Shown here: positions 1 to 11,502 of the stretch, piece after piece
Numbering within the stretch: the stretch's first letter is position 1
Layout of the letters: the number at the start of each line of letters is the position of its first letter
Assembly (NCBI GenBank): GCA_012184525.1
Contig: WOFQ01000002.1
Span: 558,001 to 622,000 of the forward strand
Direction: 5' to 3'
DNA from: Xenoacremonium recifei
Taxonomy: Eukaryota; Ascomycota; Sordariomycetes; Hypocreales; Nectriaceae
Length of the DNA stretch: 64,000 nt
Position numbers and translations under genes: made by a program
Notes under the pieces: model-generated
Databases searched by the model: none
Told to the model about the DNA's origin: nothing
What the model saw: only the letters and a program-made list of their open reading frames with translations

Positions 1-37
1 ACACGTCGTTGAGCGAGACAGAGGGGGGGAGACTCAC

Positions 38-235
38 GCCAGCGACACCCAGGTTCTCAATCGCGGGGATTCGGTGTCCTGTAAGCCGCGAAGACGGGTT
101 GTATCAATTCTGCTCTTGAGATCAAAAGTGTAGCATCTGCTCTTTTCAAAACGCACCTCGGAGATCAAGCTCTCGCTCCTTCAGAGGATTGAGATAGGAC
201 AGGGAGTTGCGGATGAGGTCGCCCGTGAGCCGCAT
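38..235 (-). CDS. lea1: U2 small nuclear ribonucleoprotein A' (5' part, cut by the window edge)
   Basis: U2 A' is a leucine-rich-repeat protein that pairs with U2 B'' on stem-loop IV of U2 snRNA and acts in branch-site recognition in the nucleus. Only the N-terminus is here: exon 1 at 235-157, intron 79-156 (78 bases), exon 2 at 78-38, then a GTGAGT donor running off the window. The spliced product begins MRLTGDLIRNSLSYLN and continues with PLKERELDLRGHRIPAIENL, the characteristic start of this family before the first repeat. The ATG at 235 is the only sensible start. The gene lies downstream of vps15 on the same strand. I am sure of the family; the remainder is outside the window. Confidence 0.9.
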
Positions 236-882
236 GTTGAAGGAAGAGTCGTTACCTCAGAATCAAAATACAGTGGTGTGCCTTGTGTTTCGTTCGTCTC
301 GCTAGGCGGTCCAGCGGCCCGGGTAGTGATTAGGGGAAATGTCGTCGCTTTTGTCGTGTTTGGCCTTTTTGGTTGTTGGATATTTGGGATGGCAAGGCTG
401 AAGTTTTGGCAAGGCAGAGGTGAAATTTTAGCGCCAGGTGCAACGCCGCTAAGCTCCAGCTTCCCCACATCAAGCCTCGTCTACGCCAAGAGCATCGATC
501 TCAACTCATGCCTCTAACATGAATTCGCAAAGCAAATACTTCATACTTTAAAGAATGGTAATTACTATGTTCTTTCAATGGTGTCGTGGCTCATATTCTT
601 AGATATAGTTTAGGAAGAGACGTCACCCAATCGCAGCACAAAGAAAAGGGTCTTGAACTCATCGACACCTCAGACCCGAGATTCACATACATTTGATACC
701 TTAAATATGTACGGAGTATAGGTCCAGGATATCTAGGTCCAAATAGCTCCTGCACCTCGTCTATACCGTCCCGTCCCGTCCCATAAGTTAAATCCGCAAA
801 CCCATGCCGCATCTCATTCAACTCCAGATAGTGCCTAATCCACCATCGCCCAACAACCATTAGCCATAAGCGAATCCCAGCT
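236..882. other. intergenic region, lea1 promoter and vps15 3' flank
   Basis: These 647 bases separate the stop codon of vps15 from the start of lea1, both on the minus strand. They must hold the vps15 polyadenylation region and the lea1 promoter. A short tandem CCGTC run lies near 763-782 and a TACGGAGTA motif near 710. I see no further gene; the ORFs here lack family signatures. Confidence 0.6.
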
Positions 883-3800
883 CTATTGGAAGACAAAGAC
901 CACTCCCATGCGGTCCACGGAAACGCTCATGGTATAAGGATATTCCAACACCAGCACGTCCAAGACAGAATCCAAATGCGTCTGCAGCAGTTGCTGTTGC
1001 TGTAATGAAATCACCGTCGACCGAGGCGGCCGCGCGCTTCCCGATTTGCTCTTTGTTCCGGAGCCAGCATTAGGGGCTGTAGGCGCCTGTCGTGGGAATC
1101 GCTCCGTATTCAGCGTCAAGGCTGTCGTGGGATGCGCGGTTGTGTAAGTCGGCTTGGCATCGTCCAGGCTCAGTCCGCTGTAGATAAACGAGCAGTCCAC
1201 GCGAGACAGGTCCCAATACCGGAGCTTCTTGTCTGAACCGCCCGTAACGATGAACGCGTGCCGAACGTCTCTAGAGTCTTCGGCCAGCGTTATGCCCACA
1301 GCCATGGCGCGAACGCCTCGGTCAGCGTTGGCCACCTCGTTAAACTCGATATTCGTTGCATAGCGTCCAAGCATGCCTTCAGGCTTGTCCTCATCCACAT
1401 CCCAGGCTTCGTAGCCTTTAGGTCCGTCCTTGTTGCCGCCCGTGCGGTATACTTCGCGGCAGAGCGTCTTCTCCAAATCCCAGACAGTAATTTCGCCGTG
1501 GCCCGTTCCTCCAGAGATGCAAATCCACTTTCCTCGCCCCTTCGTGGGATGAATACACATCCGATATATAGACCCCTTGCCCGGTACGCCCCAAGCTCTA
1601 AGTCTCATCCGGAACCGCAAATCCCAAACATCGACAACTCCATGTGATGTTCCCACACAGAGCCAGTTCTTCTTGCGGTCAACACAGAAACAAGTCGGTG
1701 TGCCGTGATGGACAGGGTTCTCCAGGATATAGAGCAATGACATGGTTCTCAAGTCGATACCCAAGATCCTCGAGCGGTTCGTCGCGAGCATCAATATCGA
1801 ATTCGACTCTTGTCTGAAATGCTCACACCAGACAGCGAATTCGTCGTCTTGCAATTGATATTCCCGCAATATACGCAGTTTGCCATATCTGACGGTTCCA
1901 CTCGCAGTCACGGTGTCGACTTTGACAACGTGGACGCTTCCGTCGGTAGCGCAGCTGACAAAACAATGCGTGTTCTCAATGAAGCACAAGGCCACTACCC
2001 GGGCTCCAGGGGCGTGTCGATATGTTTGCCTCGAGCGGTGAGTGATGTTCCGCTCGAGCCTAGCTGAATCCCACACTCTAACAGCGCCATCATCTCCTCC
2101 GGTAATGAAGAAGACGTGATCAGGGGAAGCCACCACACGGTTGATGGGGCCTTTATGTTCTCCAAATGTCGCCACGAGATGTCCATCCGGTTTCCAGGGA
2201 TCTTCACCGTTCTGCACGGTAATGCGGTTTGCTTTACTCCGCGAGATGGGGGTCACGATAGGGCCAAACTCTAGCACGTCTCGAGGGAAGTTATCCAGAA
2301 ACATCGAGTCCAGCATCTTCTGAATACTCGGGTCGTTGCCTTCGTAGGTATGTCGTGTTCGCCTCTTCTGTGACGGCTCGTCGTCGTTTCCTGACGACGA
2401 GGCCGGCTTCGAGGAAGAAGCTGGGTGATAGAATCCCTCAACTTGTCCGAATGCATTAGTATCCGTGGTCCCCGTCTGTGGGATCGACTTGTTCCCATCT
2501 TTGAGCAGACTCAATACGCTAGACTGATGTCGAACGGCGCGCCTAGCAGAGTAGGGCCCGTCTTGAATGAACATACCGTTGTCATTCGTGCCTTGTACGG
2601 TAGATGAGGTTCTTCTAGAGTCAATGGAAGCAGCTCGAGCTGTAGCCGCCGGTGACAAGAGTCGTTGGGGCGTTTTTGGTCCCACGCTCTGTACGCGACC
2701 TTTAGACGTCCGCTTCTTCTTGCCAACAGAATCATCAATAGTCATTGAAGCATCCAAGAGTGCATCTGCAATTGTGTAAGTCTCAACCGGTGGCTCTAGG
2801 TCGAGCATCGCAGCTGGATTCACAAGAGGCTCCTCATTGAAGAAGACAGTATGAGGTGTCACCTCCAGCGTCTTCAGCGAGATCACTCCCGAAGACGGGC
2901 TAGCCTCCGCGTTGCCCGCATCTCTTGCCTTCATCTTGCTAAGGCGCCAGATAAACTCTCTCAGCGCAAGTAGCTTGAGCTCATCTTCACGTCTCAAGCC
3001 CAAGTTTCTTAGTTTCACCAACCACTGCTCGTCCTCTTCATTGCGCGCCACTTTGCCCATCGAGTAAGTGGTCAGGTCTTTGGATGACCGTGTTGACAGT
3101 GCACTGCTCGATCCAAATAGAAGTGGCCGGAGTTGCTGCAGCGGTTTCCAGAAGACACCTCGTTCTGTCTTCAGAGCCCACGTGATTGCTTGATCAAATA
3201 CGGTGCGTGACAGAGGTCTCTTCAGTGCATCCAGCAAAGTGAGCTCTGACATATCGGGGAGTAGGGCGACTTTGATGTATGGTTTCACCAAAGGCATCAA
3301 AATACAACGGACGTCCGCAACTGTCAGGAACGAGGCAGACATGGATATGAACTCTGCTGCAGACTCGCGGATCCAAATGTTGGGGTGCATCGTAAACCGA
3401 CTGATAAGATCAACAAGCTCCCAAAGCTTTGGTCGGGATAACAGACCAAGGCCGGCAAGTTGTGCAAGAGAATGGAGGGCTGCCTGCACGACATGCTCCT
3501 CTGGATCAGTCAAAGCCTGGATCATTAGAGGCAGCATGAACTCCTCCAATGTAGTGCTTCCCACGAAGACTGAGATCCCGACTATTGTGTCGAAGAAAGC
3601 ACATTTCAGAGTCCAATCCCTATCGTTGAGGTACGTGTTCAAGTGCGTGAGCAACACGTCGTTCGAGTGCTCCTGGAAAAACAAGCACAGCTCTGGTACT
3701 GAAGCCAGGAAAGCCCGGCGAACTGACACATCGGGATCCTCCACCAGTTGCTTACAGTGGCTCTCCAGTAGCTGGAAAAGCTGTCTACCAGCCGTATCGA

Positions 3801-5514
3801 AGACGCTCTCGAAATTTGCCTGGGCGTCGGTGCCTGGTTCAACCTCGGGATCTGTGATGGGTATTGAGCCATCAGCGCGCATACTAGACGCCATCTCGAG
3901 GAAGCGTTGGGCACTCGTTGCAAGACTGCCCAGGCAAGAGGCATATGTTGCTCGGATCAGCGGGTTCGGATTTCTGGCCTTTGATACCAAAGCAATCTCC
4001 ATCCGAGGAAGCACATACTCGACAAGGACATGTGAGTTAATAGGAGTGATCGTTTGCACAAGCTGCAAGAGCTGAGTGATGGATCGGATAGCCGTAACAA
4101 CCACTATGTCGGTCTCATCGGCCCGGAGTAATGTCATAAGGTATGGCAACACTCGGTCCAGCTTCGCCTCATCCGTCAGTCGCTCTGAAAAGGCAAGGAG
4201 GATGTCGCACGCCCGGATCCTTGATGTGGCCCGAGCCGTATTTCTCATCGACGACACAATCAGATTCAGGAATATCAAGGTACCGTCGTCCTCGGGTGGT
4301 TCCAGATCCGACGACACCGTATGATTGTGATTGGGGATATTAAGTCGGACCGGAAAGTGCGAGAGACCGATCCTGGGTGGTGTTGGCACTTCTTGCGACA
4401 CACGTTTCTCGGACTGGTAGCCGAGGAAGTATGAGATCTTATCAAAATCGTAGAAGACACGGTCAATCCTATCGTCTGCCTCGCCCAGGTTCTTCGAGGC
4501 GCCTGATATGGGGCTGTTCCCAGAGGATGGATCTGTTATGAGCTCCATGTATTGATGGAGAAAGTTGTAAAAGTATGGAGGAAAGACTTTCCCTTTCCAA
4601 AACTCGAGATACTGCTCGGCCGAATAGCGCTTCTCCGGGTCGAGCTGGATCATGTGTGAGATCATATCGCGAACATCTTTGTCGGATATAACACTCAGGT
4701 GTGTGATGACGGGGTCGTATTCGCCGCGGCGATATTTGAAGAGCTGGGAAAGGCTGAATATCTCGGACTCAAGAAACATCTGTGCAATCACACACCCAGC
4801 GCTGAATATATCCATAGCCCAAGTCATTTTGGGTTCTTCTCGGGGCATTTCAGCAGCAGAGCAGAACCGCTCCGGTGCAATGTTGCATGTTCGGCGGCCA
4901 GACGTATCGAAGAAGTATGAGAAATCGGCAGGATTGTCCACGGGGAGCATGACGGGTTTGAATGCGGAGGAGAAGTCGGTCAAGTAGAGCCAGTTCCACG
5001 ATGTCACGACGACATTCTGCGCCTTGATGTCGCCGTGATATACATCGCGAGAATGGCAGTCACGCAGCGCACAGAGCAGCTGGAAGGCAAGCCACTTCTT
5101 CTCGATGTCTTCGAGGAATGGTCGCGTGCTTAGTCGGTCGTACAGCGAGCTGTAGAAGAATTGTCGGACGAGGTAGCCGTTGTTCTCGGTCTCGATGACA
5201 CGCTGGTACCCGAGGGCGTTGGGGACATCGGCGAGGGCATTTCGCTGCTCTAGAAATTGTTAGAAGGTGTTGTCAGAGGCTTGCGACGGGACCATCTCAC
5301 CGATAATGCGCTTCTTGTACTTGTCGAGCTTAACACTTGGGTACGGTTTCGCAAGCGCCTTGACGAGGACAACGCCATGCTCCTGGCGGCCTCGAATACT
5401 CTTCATGAACCGCGCATCGCTAACGCTCTTCTCGTATTGCACATCGCTGAGCTCGGTGATGTCAATGCCCGCATTGCCCGCGGACAGCGTGCCGAGGGAG
5501 AACCCTTGGCCCAT
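883..5514 (-). CDS. vps15: Vps15, regulatory serine/threonine kinase-like subunit of the Vps34 PI3-kinase complexes
   Basis: Vps15 anchors and activates the class III PI3-kinase Vps34 with Vps30/Atg6 on endosomal and autophagic membranes. Two exons: 5514-5301 and 5249-883, separated by a 51-base intron (5250-5300) with a TCTAAC branch site; the product is 1526 residues. It starts MGQGFS, whose Gly2 is the known N-myristoylation site of the family. The kinase-like domain (about 30-330) has HGDIKAQN as catalytic loop and DFSS in place of DFG, as in other Vps15 proteins. HEAT repeats fill about 400-750 and WD40 repeats the C-terminal third, where blades end in motifs such as VRVWD and ITVWD. Length fits the family (yeast about 1450). 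An in-frame upstream ATG at 5589 is discussed as a finding. Confidence 0.96.
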
Positions 5515-7631
5515 GATGGGCGGAGGAAGCCTGGCGAGATGGAGATGGAGATGGAGATGGAGATGGCTACCGGTTGACAGACAGGACAACGGTCATCTTG
5601 GATGACTTCGGGGGAGGAGGTGGGAGAGTCGCCGCTCTCGGAGGAGTCCGTCGGTCGATTCTGCTTGGCGAGATAGAGGTTGAGGTCGAGATCGAGTTAA
5701 AGGTCAAACAGGTGCTGGCCTGCGGACGTCACTGGGGACCTTCTAGAGCTCCCCCGATACGGCCTGTATGTAATCCATTTGACGGCGGGCCATTCACACG
5801 CGACGGCTGATGTGGGGCATCCAAGCTGTCTTATTCACACCTCCAGCATCGCCAGCGGCTACCCTACATTACAATGTCCACGATTTTTATTCCTTTTTGC
5901 GTGGCATATCCTAATTACGTTTCAATCATGCTATCGATATTACAAAGAGACTTGTCGAGCGTGAATTCTTATGGCTGTCTTCTAATCCTTGACTGATGTC
6001 TATCACAAAGTCTGGACAAACATGCCCCGAGTTCGATCCATTGAATGACCTTGCCAACACACCCGCAGCCATATTTCTGTGACCGGAGTCGCCGTTTCAC
6101 AAACTTGACCGGTCTTGTGGCTCTTTCATGTCCCAAGCCCCTAATCTGCGGCGTCTCAAGCCTCACCGCATATCAATGTCTCACCTTGCCGCAGCTTCAA
6201 TAAGCACGGCTGGAATCACCAATCGCAGCATCAGATACTCCGTGACGGCACGGGCTTTATGCAAGACCCCCGTCGTCACGCGCTTCGTCACGCACTCAAT
6301 TCGCACTAGCATCTTGCTGTGCCCTTCGAGCATTTTCTAGTATGGCAGTTTATTCGTCGACTAGGGAAAGCCACTTACATCCCGTTCTCAACAAGGACAA
6401 GTGGTTGTTGGTGATACAGCAGCTCTAGCTTTGTTCTGTCGAGGGTCGAGAGCAGTTTGTAGGCAAAATAAAAACCCCTGCTGCCCTCCACACTCAGGTG
6501 TGTTGAGGTTTACTTCTTTGAAGCCACTCAGCCTCGTCACCATCACCATCTGTCGGGACCTGTCTTCAATTTTCGGGCATCGCAGCTAGCCCGTCATTGT
6601 TCCTTTCGCCGTCTACTGATATTTATCGACATGTCAGTACCTCCACGCCCAAATTTCGACAAAGTCATCCAATCGTCGCGGGGCTTGCTGTTCATCCCTT
6701 TGTCGAGCTGCACGTAGTCATCCCGACCCATTAGCATGAAAACGAGACCGATATCCGACGTCTAACGGCCAACAATCTATTAGCTGCGAATGCTCTCGAG
6801 GACATAGCTTGACTAGTGATGATGCCGTGATGGTTCATTCACTATTGCACGGTGAAGAGATTAGGTGTCATTGATGATCATTCAACTCGTGTGATTATCC
6901 CAACCCAAGACAAAAAAGTAAGTAATGCTTAACGACCATATCCCCCTCGCGGTCAGTGTGGCATGAGCCTCCATTCTTGCTGAACAAAACAACAGACCTC
7001 ACCGTTAAAATCACCATGGTGGTCGACAACACGCGATAACACATCATAAACCGCTTTATATTTCCCATGTCTTCCACGGCCGTCCGTGACCCGAGAAGAA
7101 AACCAATAAAAAAAACCCAGCATAAGCACCCACGCCACCACGCTATGAAGAGTTTTGTTTTCTTTTTCTGACTTCGAATCCGAAAAGAGAATCCTCCCAT
7201 GTTGGAGAGACAGAGCCCATCCGCATCTGCTCATGCATGAATCGGTTCACGACGTATTGTGGAAGTTTGATAAGATGGTAAGGAAAAACAACACCCCAAA
7301 AAATAAAGGTGAGAGAAACAAAGAAAGGGTCCAAGATTCGGGGAATGCTAGCCAAAACAGACGCGAATGACCAATGATAATGTTCCCTTCGTCCTCACCC
7401 TATAACCCCAGGCGCCGATAGATGAAGAGAATGCTAGCTGCTAATATGATTTGGGGAATATTTTTTTGAAGATCGATTTGAGATCCGCCCTAGTGTTGTT
7501 GCCAGGGGGGAGGAGAGAAACCAGGAATGAGAGATCGTGAGAGTATGAAAGAGAGTATCGATGAGATGATGAGGGTGTCATGTCGTGGACACGATCAACT
7601 CCCAGGTGAGTGAATCGTAGTGGATGCCATC
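5515..7631. other. intergenic region between vps15 and the 7.6 kb gene
   Basis: About 2.1 kb with no coding ORF that I can support on either strand. The part next to 5514 is the vps15 leader and promoter, with a GAGATG tandem repeat. The part next to 7631 is the 3' flank of the minus-strand gene. ORFs of 60-100 codons here have no recognisable motif. I looked for tRNA A/B boxes and found none convincing; the GTTCGATCC at about 6033 lacks a matching D-arm. Confidence 0.5.
5536..5565 (+). repeat. GAGATG hexanucleotide repeat, 5 copies, upstream of vps15
   Basis: Five exact tandem copies of GAGATG lie 22 bases upstream of the Vps15 start. On the gene's strand the repeat reads CATCTC and, in the Vps15 frame, encodes five His-Leu pairs. 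Because the unit is six bases, copy-number change would keep the frame. Confidence 0.9.
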
Positions 7632-8867
7632 CTATGGCCCACGATTTCGCATCGCCCGCGTTGATCGGTATTGCAGCTTCGGTATCTCTATGTCGACGTC
7701 GATGCCCTCGTCCGCCTCGATGTTGGGGTCTACCTCGAGCGGCTTCGATATGTCCATCTCGTCGCCCCCGCCCGCCTTAAGGTCTGCCGGCTCGGCCACC
7801 TCCAGCTTAGAAGAGGTCTCGTCTTCCTTATCCTCCTTCGTCGGCGTGGGGCTGCTTTCCTTGAGGCTGGCTGACGCCTCTCGTCGCATGCTAATAGGGC
7901 GCCGCGTGCGAACCTTTCCTAGCTCACCGGTCTCTTTAGCCAGCTCGGGCTCTTCCCGTTCCACACGCTCCATCTCCTTAGCAGCCATCTCGAGGACCTC
8001 AATGAATCGCTTCTGGACTTTAGTGATCTCATCGTTGCAGTCTCCATCCCTCAGGAACTGGTGAGCTCCATGCTCACACATGCTCTGCACAAACTCCAGA
8101 CCCTTATCGAGGTTATCATACACGTCGGGCGGCTGCTCGCTTCCGGGTGGGCCAAAGCCTGGTCGTACTATGGACGGGCCGAAGCGTCGTGTACTCATAT
8201 ACCTCAACGAGGGCAAGGCATCCATCTTATCGTCATCTCCATCACCATCTGGCACCTCCATCTCGGCCAACTTCTTGATCTGGGCAACCTTGGCAGCCAT
8301 CTTGGCCTTGCGCATGAGATTTCGACTGGATGAGACGAACCTCACAAGCTCGTCGAAAAAGCCTTGGACATAGCTATCGTAGTACACGATAATCATGCTG
8401 CGGGTTCGGTAGGCTGGGGAAGCACCCTCGGCGGAAACGAGCGACGTTGATCGGTGTCGCTTCTTCACCTGTTGTCGGGCGCGGGCTCGTGCGGCCATGA
8501 GGACATCTCGTGTCTGTTTCAAGGCCTCTGGACTGGGCGGTGAGGCAGAGATCGGCGGCGCTGTCTTTATTTCTGCTGGGGGAGGAGTCGAAGGCCGCTT
8601 CGCCGGTGTCTCTTCTGGTATAGCATCTTCGACAGGGTGATCGTGCTGCTGCTCGTTGGGATGGGCATTGGTATCGTCCTTGGGCTTCAAAGACTCGGTC
8701 GAGCCCTTGTTCCGGAGCGACCTAGTCTCTGCACTCTTGTTGCCTTCGAGAGCAGCGACGGCGGCCAGCTCGGCCTGTCGCTGATCAATCTGGCCGCTCA
8801 AGTCCACGAGGCGCTTCTGCCAGGCGGGAATGTTGATGGTCAGATTTTTCAACGCGTCCATGGCCAT
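7632..8867 (-). CDS. conserved-looking fungal protein of unknown function
   Basis: I recognise no named family. The 411-residue reading frame has a basic and polar N-terminal half (first 150 residues with KSAETRSLRNKGSTESLKP and Pro/Thr/Glu-rich stretches), a more ordered core at about 155-220 (MIIVYYDSYVQ followed by a basic helix rich in Lys/Ala), a helical segment at about 250-310 that looks coiled-coil prone, and an acidic tail. There is no signal peptide or membrane segment, so it is probably nuclear or cytosolic. The frame stays open for 19 codons above the ATG, to a CACCTAG acceptor-like site ending at 8925, and those residues (IHDFVTTAPPRDTDFRE) look like genuine protein. The true start may therefore lie in an upstream exon, although no suitable ATG is obvious before 9800. 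CT-rich tracts on the minus strand at 9640-10060 suggest the promoter. Confidence 0.75.
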   Translation of the reverse strand: MAMDALKNLTINIPAWQKRLVDLSGQIDQRQAELAAVAALEGNKSAETRSLRNKGSTESLKPKDDTNAHPNEQQHDHPVEDAIPEETPAKRPSTPPPAEIKTAPPISASPPSPEALKQTRDVLMAARARARQQVKKRHRSTSLVSAEGASPAYRTRSMIIVYYDSYVQGFFDELVRFVSSSRNLMRKAKMAAKVAQIKKLAEMEVPDGDGDDDKMDALPSLRYMSTRRFGPSIVRPGFGPPGSEQPPDVYDNLDKGLEFVQSMCEHGAHQFLRDGDCNDEITKVQKRFIEVLEMAAKEMERVEREEPELAKETGELGKVRTRRPISMRREASASLKESSPTPTKEDKEDETSSKLEVAEPADLKAGGGDEMDISKPLEVDPNIEADEGIDVDIEIPKLQYRSTRAMRNRGP

Positions 8868-10819
8868 CTCGCGAAAGTCTGTGTCCCGCGGGGGAGCCGT
8901 GGTGACGAAGTCGTGGATGGGGAGCTAGGTGATCTTGCACCCAGCACCCCCAAAATATTCGGCTAAAGAGAAACGGAGAGGGCGAGTTTGGTGCAGAAGA
9001 ATCGGTTCTGCTGCAGTCGAGAGACTAATGGCGATAATGGTTCAGGATGTTTCAATGCTGGTTCGTGCGCGCTGGTTGTTGAGGAGGAAGGCTTTCGAGG
9101 TGGACGCAGAGCGAGGGCGGGTGGTGTTGATTGGCGAAGGTGGCGAGGATTCGGGGAGCCGGAAAGGACGTTATTCTTCGTTACGGGAGGTGGATTTTAG
9201 GTCGACAACATGATCATAAGCAACTTTTGAGGGTAGAATTCGACAAGCCAAGGCCAGAAATAAGAATGAAGAGGAAGAAGAGAGGATGTCGGGGCGGGTT
9301 CGTATTGTTTCCCCTCCTAGAATGAATGGGCGTTCGGGGGGAGAAGCGGCGTCTAGTGAATGAGACAGAGTTTCGTCGTGGCCTGGACGGGAAGCTGAGT
9401 CGAGTGACGTTGGGTCCACCGCTGGCTTTGCTGCTGGCACGCCTGAGGTGAAATGGCCGAGACGCCTAGAAGGAGCCTAGAGGCAGCCTAGAGCCGAGAG
9501 CTTTCAGAGCCTAGAGTCAAGCCGGACCTTGCAAGGATGGGCGAGATGGCGCCCCGAAGCAACTAAAATTGTAGGGCGAAGACGGGCTGAACGCCTGCCG
9601 AGGGGTCCGGGGCTAGCGGGAATCGACACGCAAACTGGACGTCGGCAAACAGTGGGCGAGTAGGTAGGAGAAAGGCGATGGCCGCGGGGAGCCGTGGGCA
9701 GCAGTGAGTGGCGTGAGGGGGAGGCGAGAGTGGGATTGAGTCGAGAGGGAGGAGGTGGTGGTGGTGTCTTGCGGTTGATAATGTTCGGATGGAATCCTCT
9801 TTGTTTAGGGGCAGCAGGCACGTGAGGATAAGGAACAGAGCAGACGGAGAAGAGGAAGGAGGAGAGGAGGTGGGAAGAGGAGGTGGGAATAGCAAGAGCA
9901 AGCCGGGGAAGGAAGGATGGAGGAGGAGGAGGAGGGATGATGGATGGCGGGATGGCCAGAGAATTTAATTGTGTGTTTAAAAAAAGGGACTGCTGCACGA
10001 TGGTTAAAAAAGCACCGACAGACACAGGAAGGCGAGAAGAGCGAGGTAAAAGCGTCTGTGTGCGAGCGAGCGTGCGTGATATGACTGATTGAACTGACGG
10101 GGGAGGGGGGTACAGCCAAGGCAAAATACCGTCCGCACCAACAGAAGCCGTACCGGTACGGATGCGCGTGCAGCGGCGTGGCCTGCGCGTGTACGAGAGG
10201 GGAAGTGAGAACCTTTACAATGCTCCGTACAGGTACAAGACGAAAGTACCCCTTCTCCGGATGTTCGTTGATGGCTCCCCCCCTCGGCCTGGCCACCACC
10301 ACCACCATCACGGCGAACAACGGCGGCTGCTGCTGCTGCTACTGCATGACAGCGACTTGCAAGGCCCGCTCACAGTGCATGCTCCGGCGGCACATGGCAG
10401 AAGCGGGCCAAGAAGGGGCGGAGCGCGGGCTGGGCGAGCGAAAGGGGAGCAAGCAGAGTGGTGGGCGTGGGAGTGTGAGTGGGAGAGCGCCGTGGGAGGG
10501 GGGAACAGGACAGGCACAGGGCAGGGATGCCGCTGTCCGTACACGGTACTTGTACTTGTCTCGGGCCTGGACGAAGATGTCCTCAACAGCAGCAGCATGA
10601 AAGACAAGCATCGGGACGTGCCACACAGTGCCTGCGTCGGCTGGCCTGCATCAACCTGCAGTAGCTCTGCTTCTGTGTCTGTGTCTGTTCGTCTCTGTTC
10701 TGCCGACCCGGACGTGTGTGTAGGCAGAGTCCGTACTGTCAACGGCAGATGGAAGGATGTGTGGATGGATGGCTGAACGATGGCTGAATGAACCGCCAAC
10801 GGGCTGTTGCACATGCCAC

Positions 10820-10850
10820 AGCAGAGCAGCAGCAGCAGCAGCAACAGCGG
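10820..10850 (+). repeat. CAG/CAA trinucleotide repeat
   Basis: A run of AGC/CAG triplets with one CAA interruption in non-coding DNA. It is one of several microsatellites in the gene-poor region. Confidence 0.8.
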
Positions 10851-11473
10851 CACCGAGCCTAACAAGCTTCCGACGAAACCCTCCACCACCTTCTCCGCTT
10901 GTTGCTCCTCATGACAGCCCAGGGATTCCCTCACTTGCGACTCACTCACTCTCAGCAAGCGCCCAGCCAGCCAGTGAGTGCCAGATGCCCAACAGCCTTC
11001 GCAAGGGCCGTGACCATCGGTGGAGCCGCGCGCCGTCGACGTCGAGCAGCAGAAGGGCATCGTCTCGGATGGTTGTGGGTGGTGGATCGTCAAGGGGACG
11101 GGGAGGGGGCACCCATGGAATCAGGGGTCCAGTTTACGGCCGGGAGGTATGGAGTTGGATGGTCAATTTTGCCCATAATTCGTCGAGAGTCCGACGGAAC
11201 ACTCCGTAAGGTAGCAGCTGGCAGGGCGAGCAGGGCCAAGAGCATGCCTGTGCATAGCGCTGTCAGCGAGTGTTCCATTCGGTCCAGTTTGCAGTGCTCC
11301 GATATCAGCATCAACACGACGTCAAACACACAACGACGTCTGGAAGCCCTCACCTTCGTCACCCGTCATACAAGGACACGCCTCCGTGTTCCCTCTTTGT
11401 GCTGCGCTGTGCTTCTGTCCAGCACGGATACGCACTCGCAACCTCTTCCCCCGTTCCGAACCCCCGGAGTTTG

Positions 11474-11502
11474 CACATGCACACACACTCACACACACAC
11501 CT
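11474..11502 (+). repeat. CA dinucleotide microsatellite
   Basis: Short imperfect (CA)n tract interrupted by CT, in the gene-poor region. Confidence 0.75.

Noticed and set aside
6025..6045. GTTCGATCC, a possible tRNA T-loop
   Set aside because: No D-arm or acceptor stem can be drawn around it.
9171..9440. 89-codon minus-strand frame as first exon of the 7.6 kb gene
   Set aside because: It begins with GTG, not ATG, and no good donor joins it in phase to the acceptor at 8925.
10308..11093. 261-codon minus-strand ORF and the overlapping 314-codon plus-strand ORF (10899-11843)
   Set aside because: Both are low-complexity (Ser, Leu, Cys, His/Thr runs from CAG and CA repeats), have no domain or intron pattern, and lie in GC-rich DNA where long chance frames are expected.
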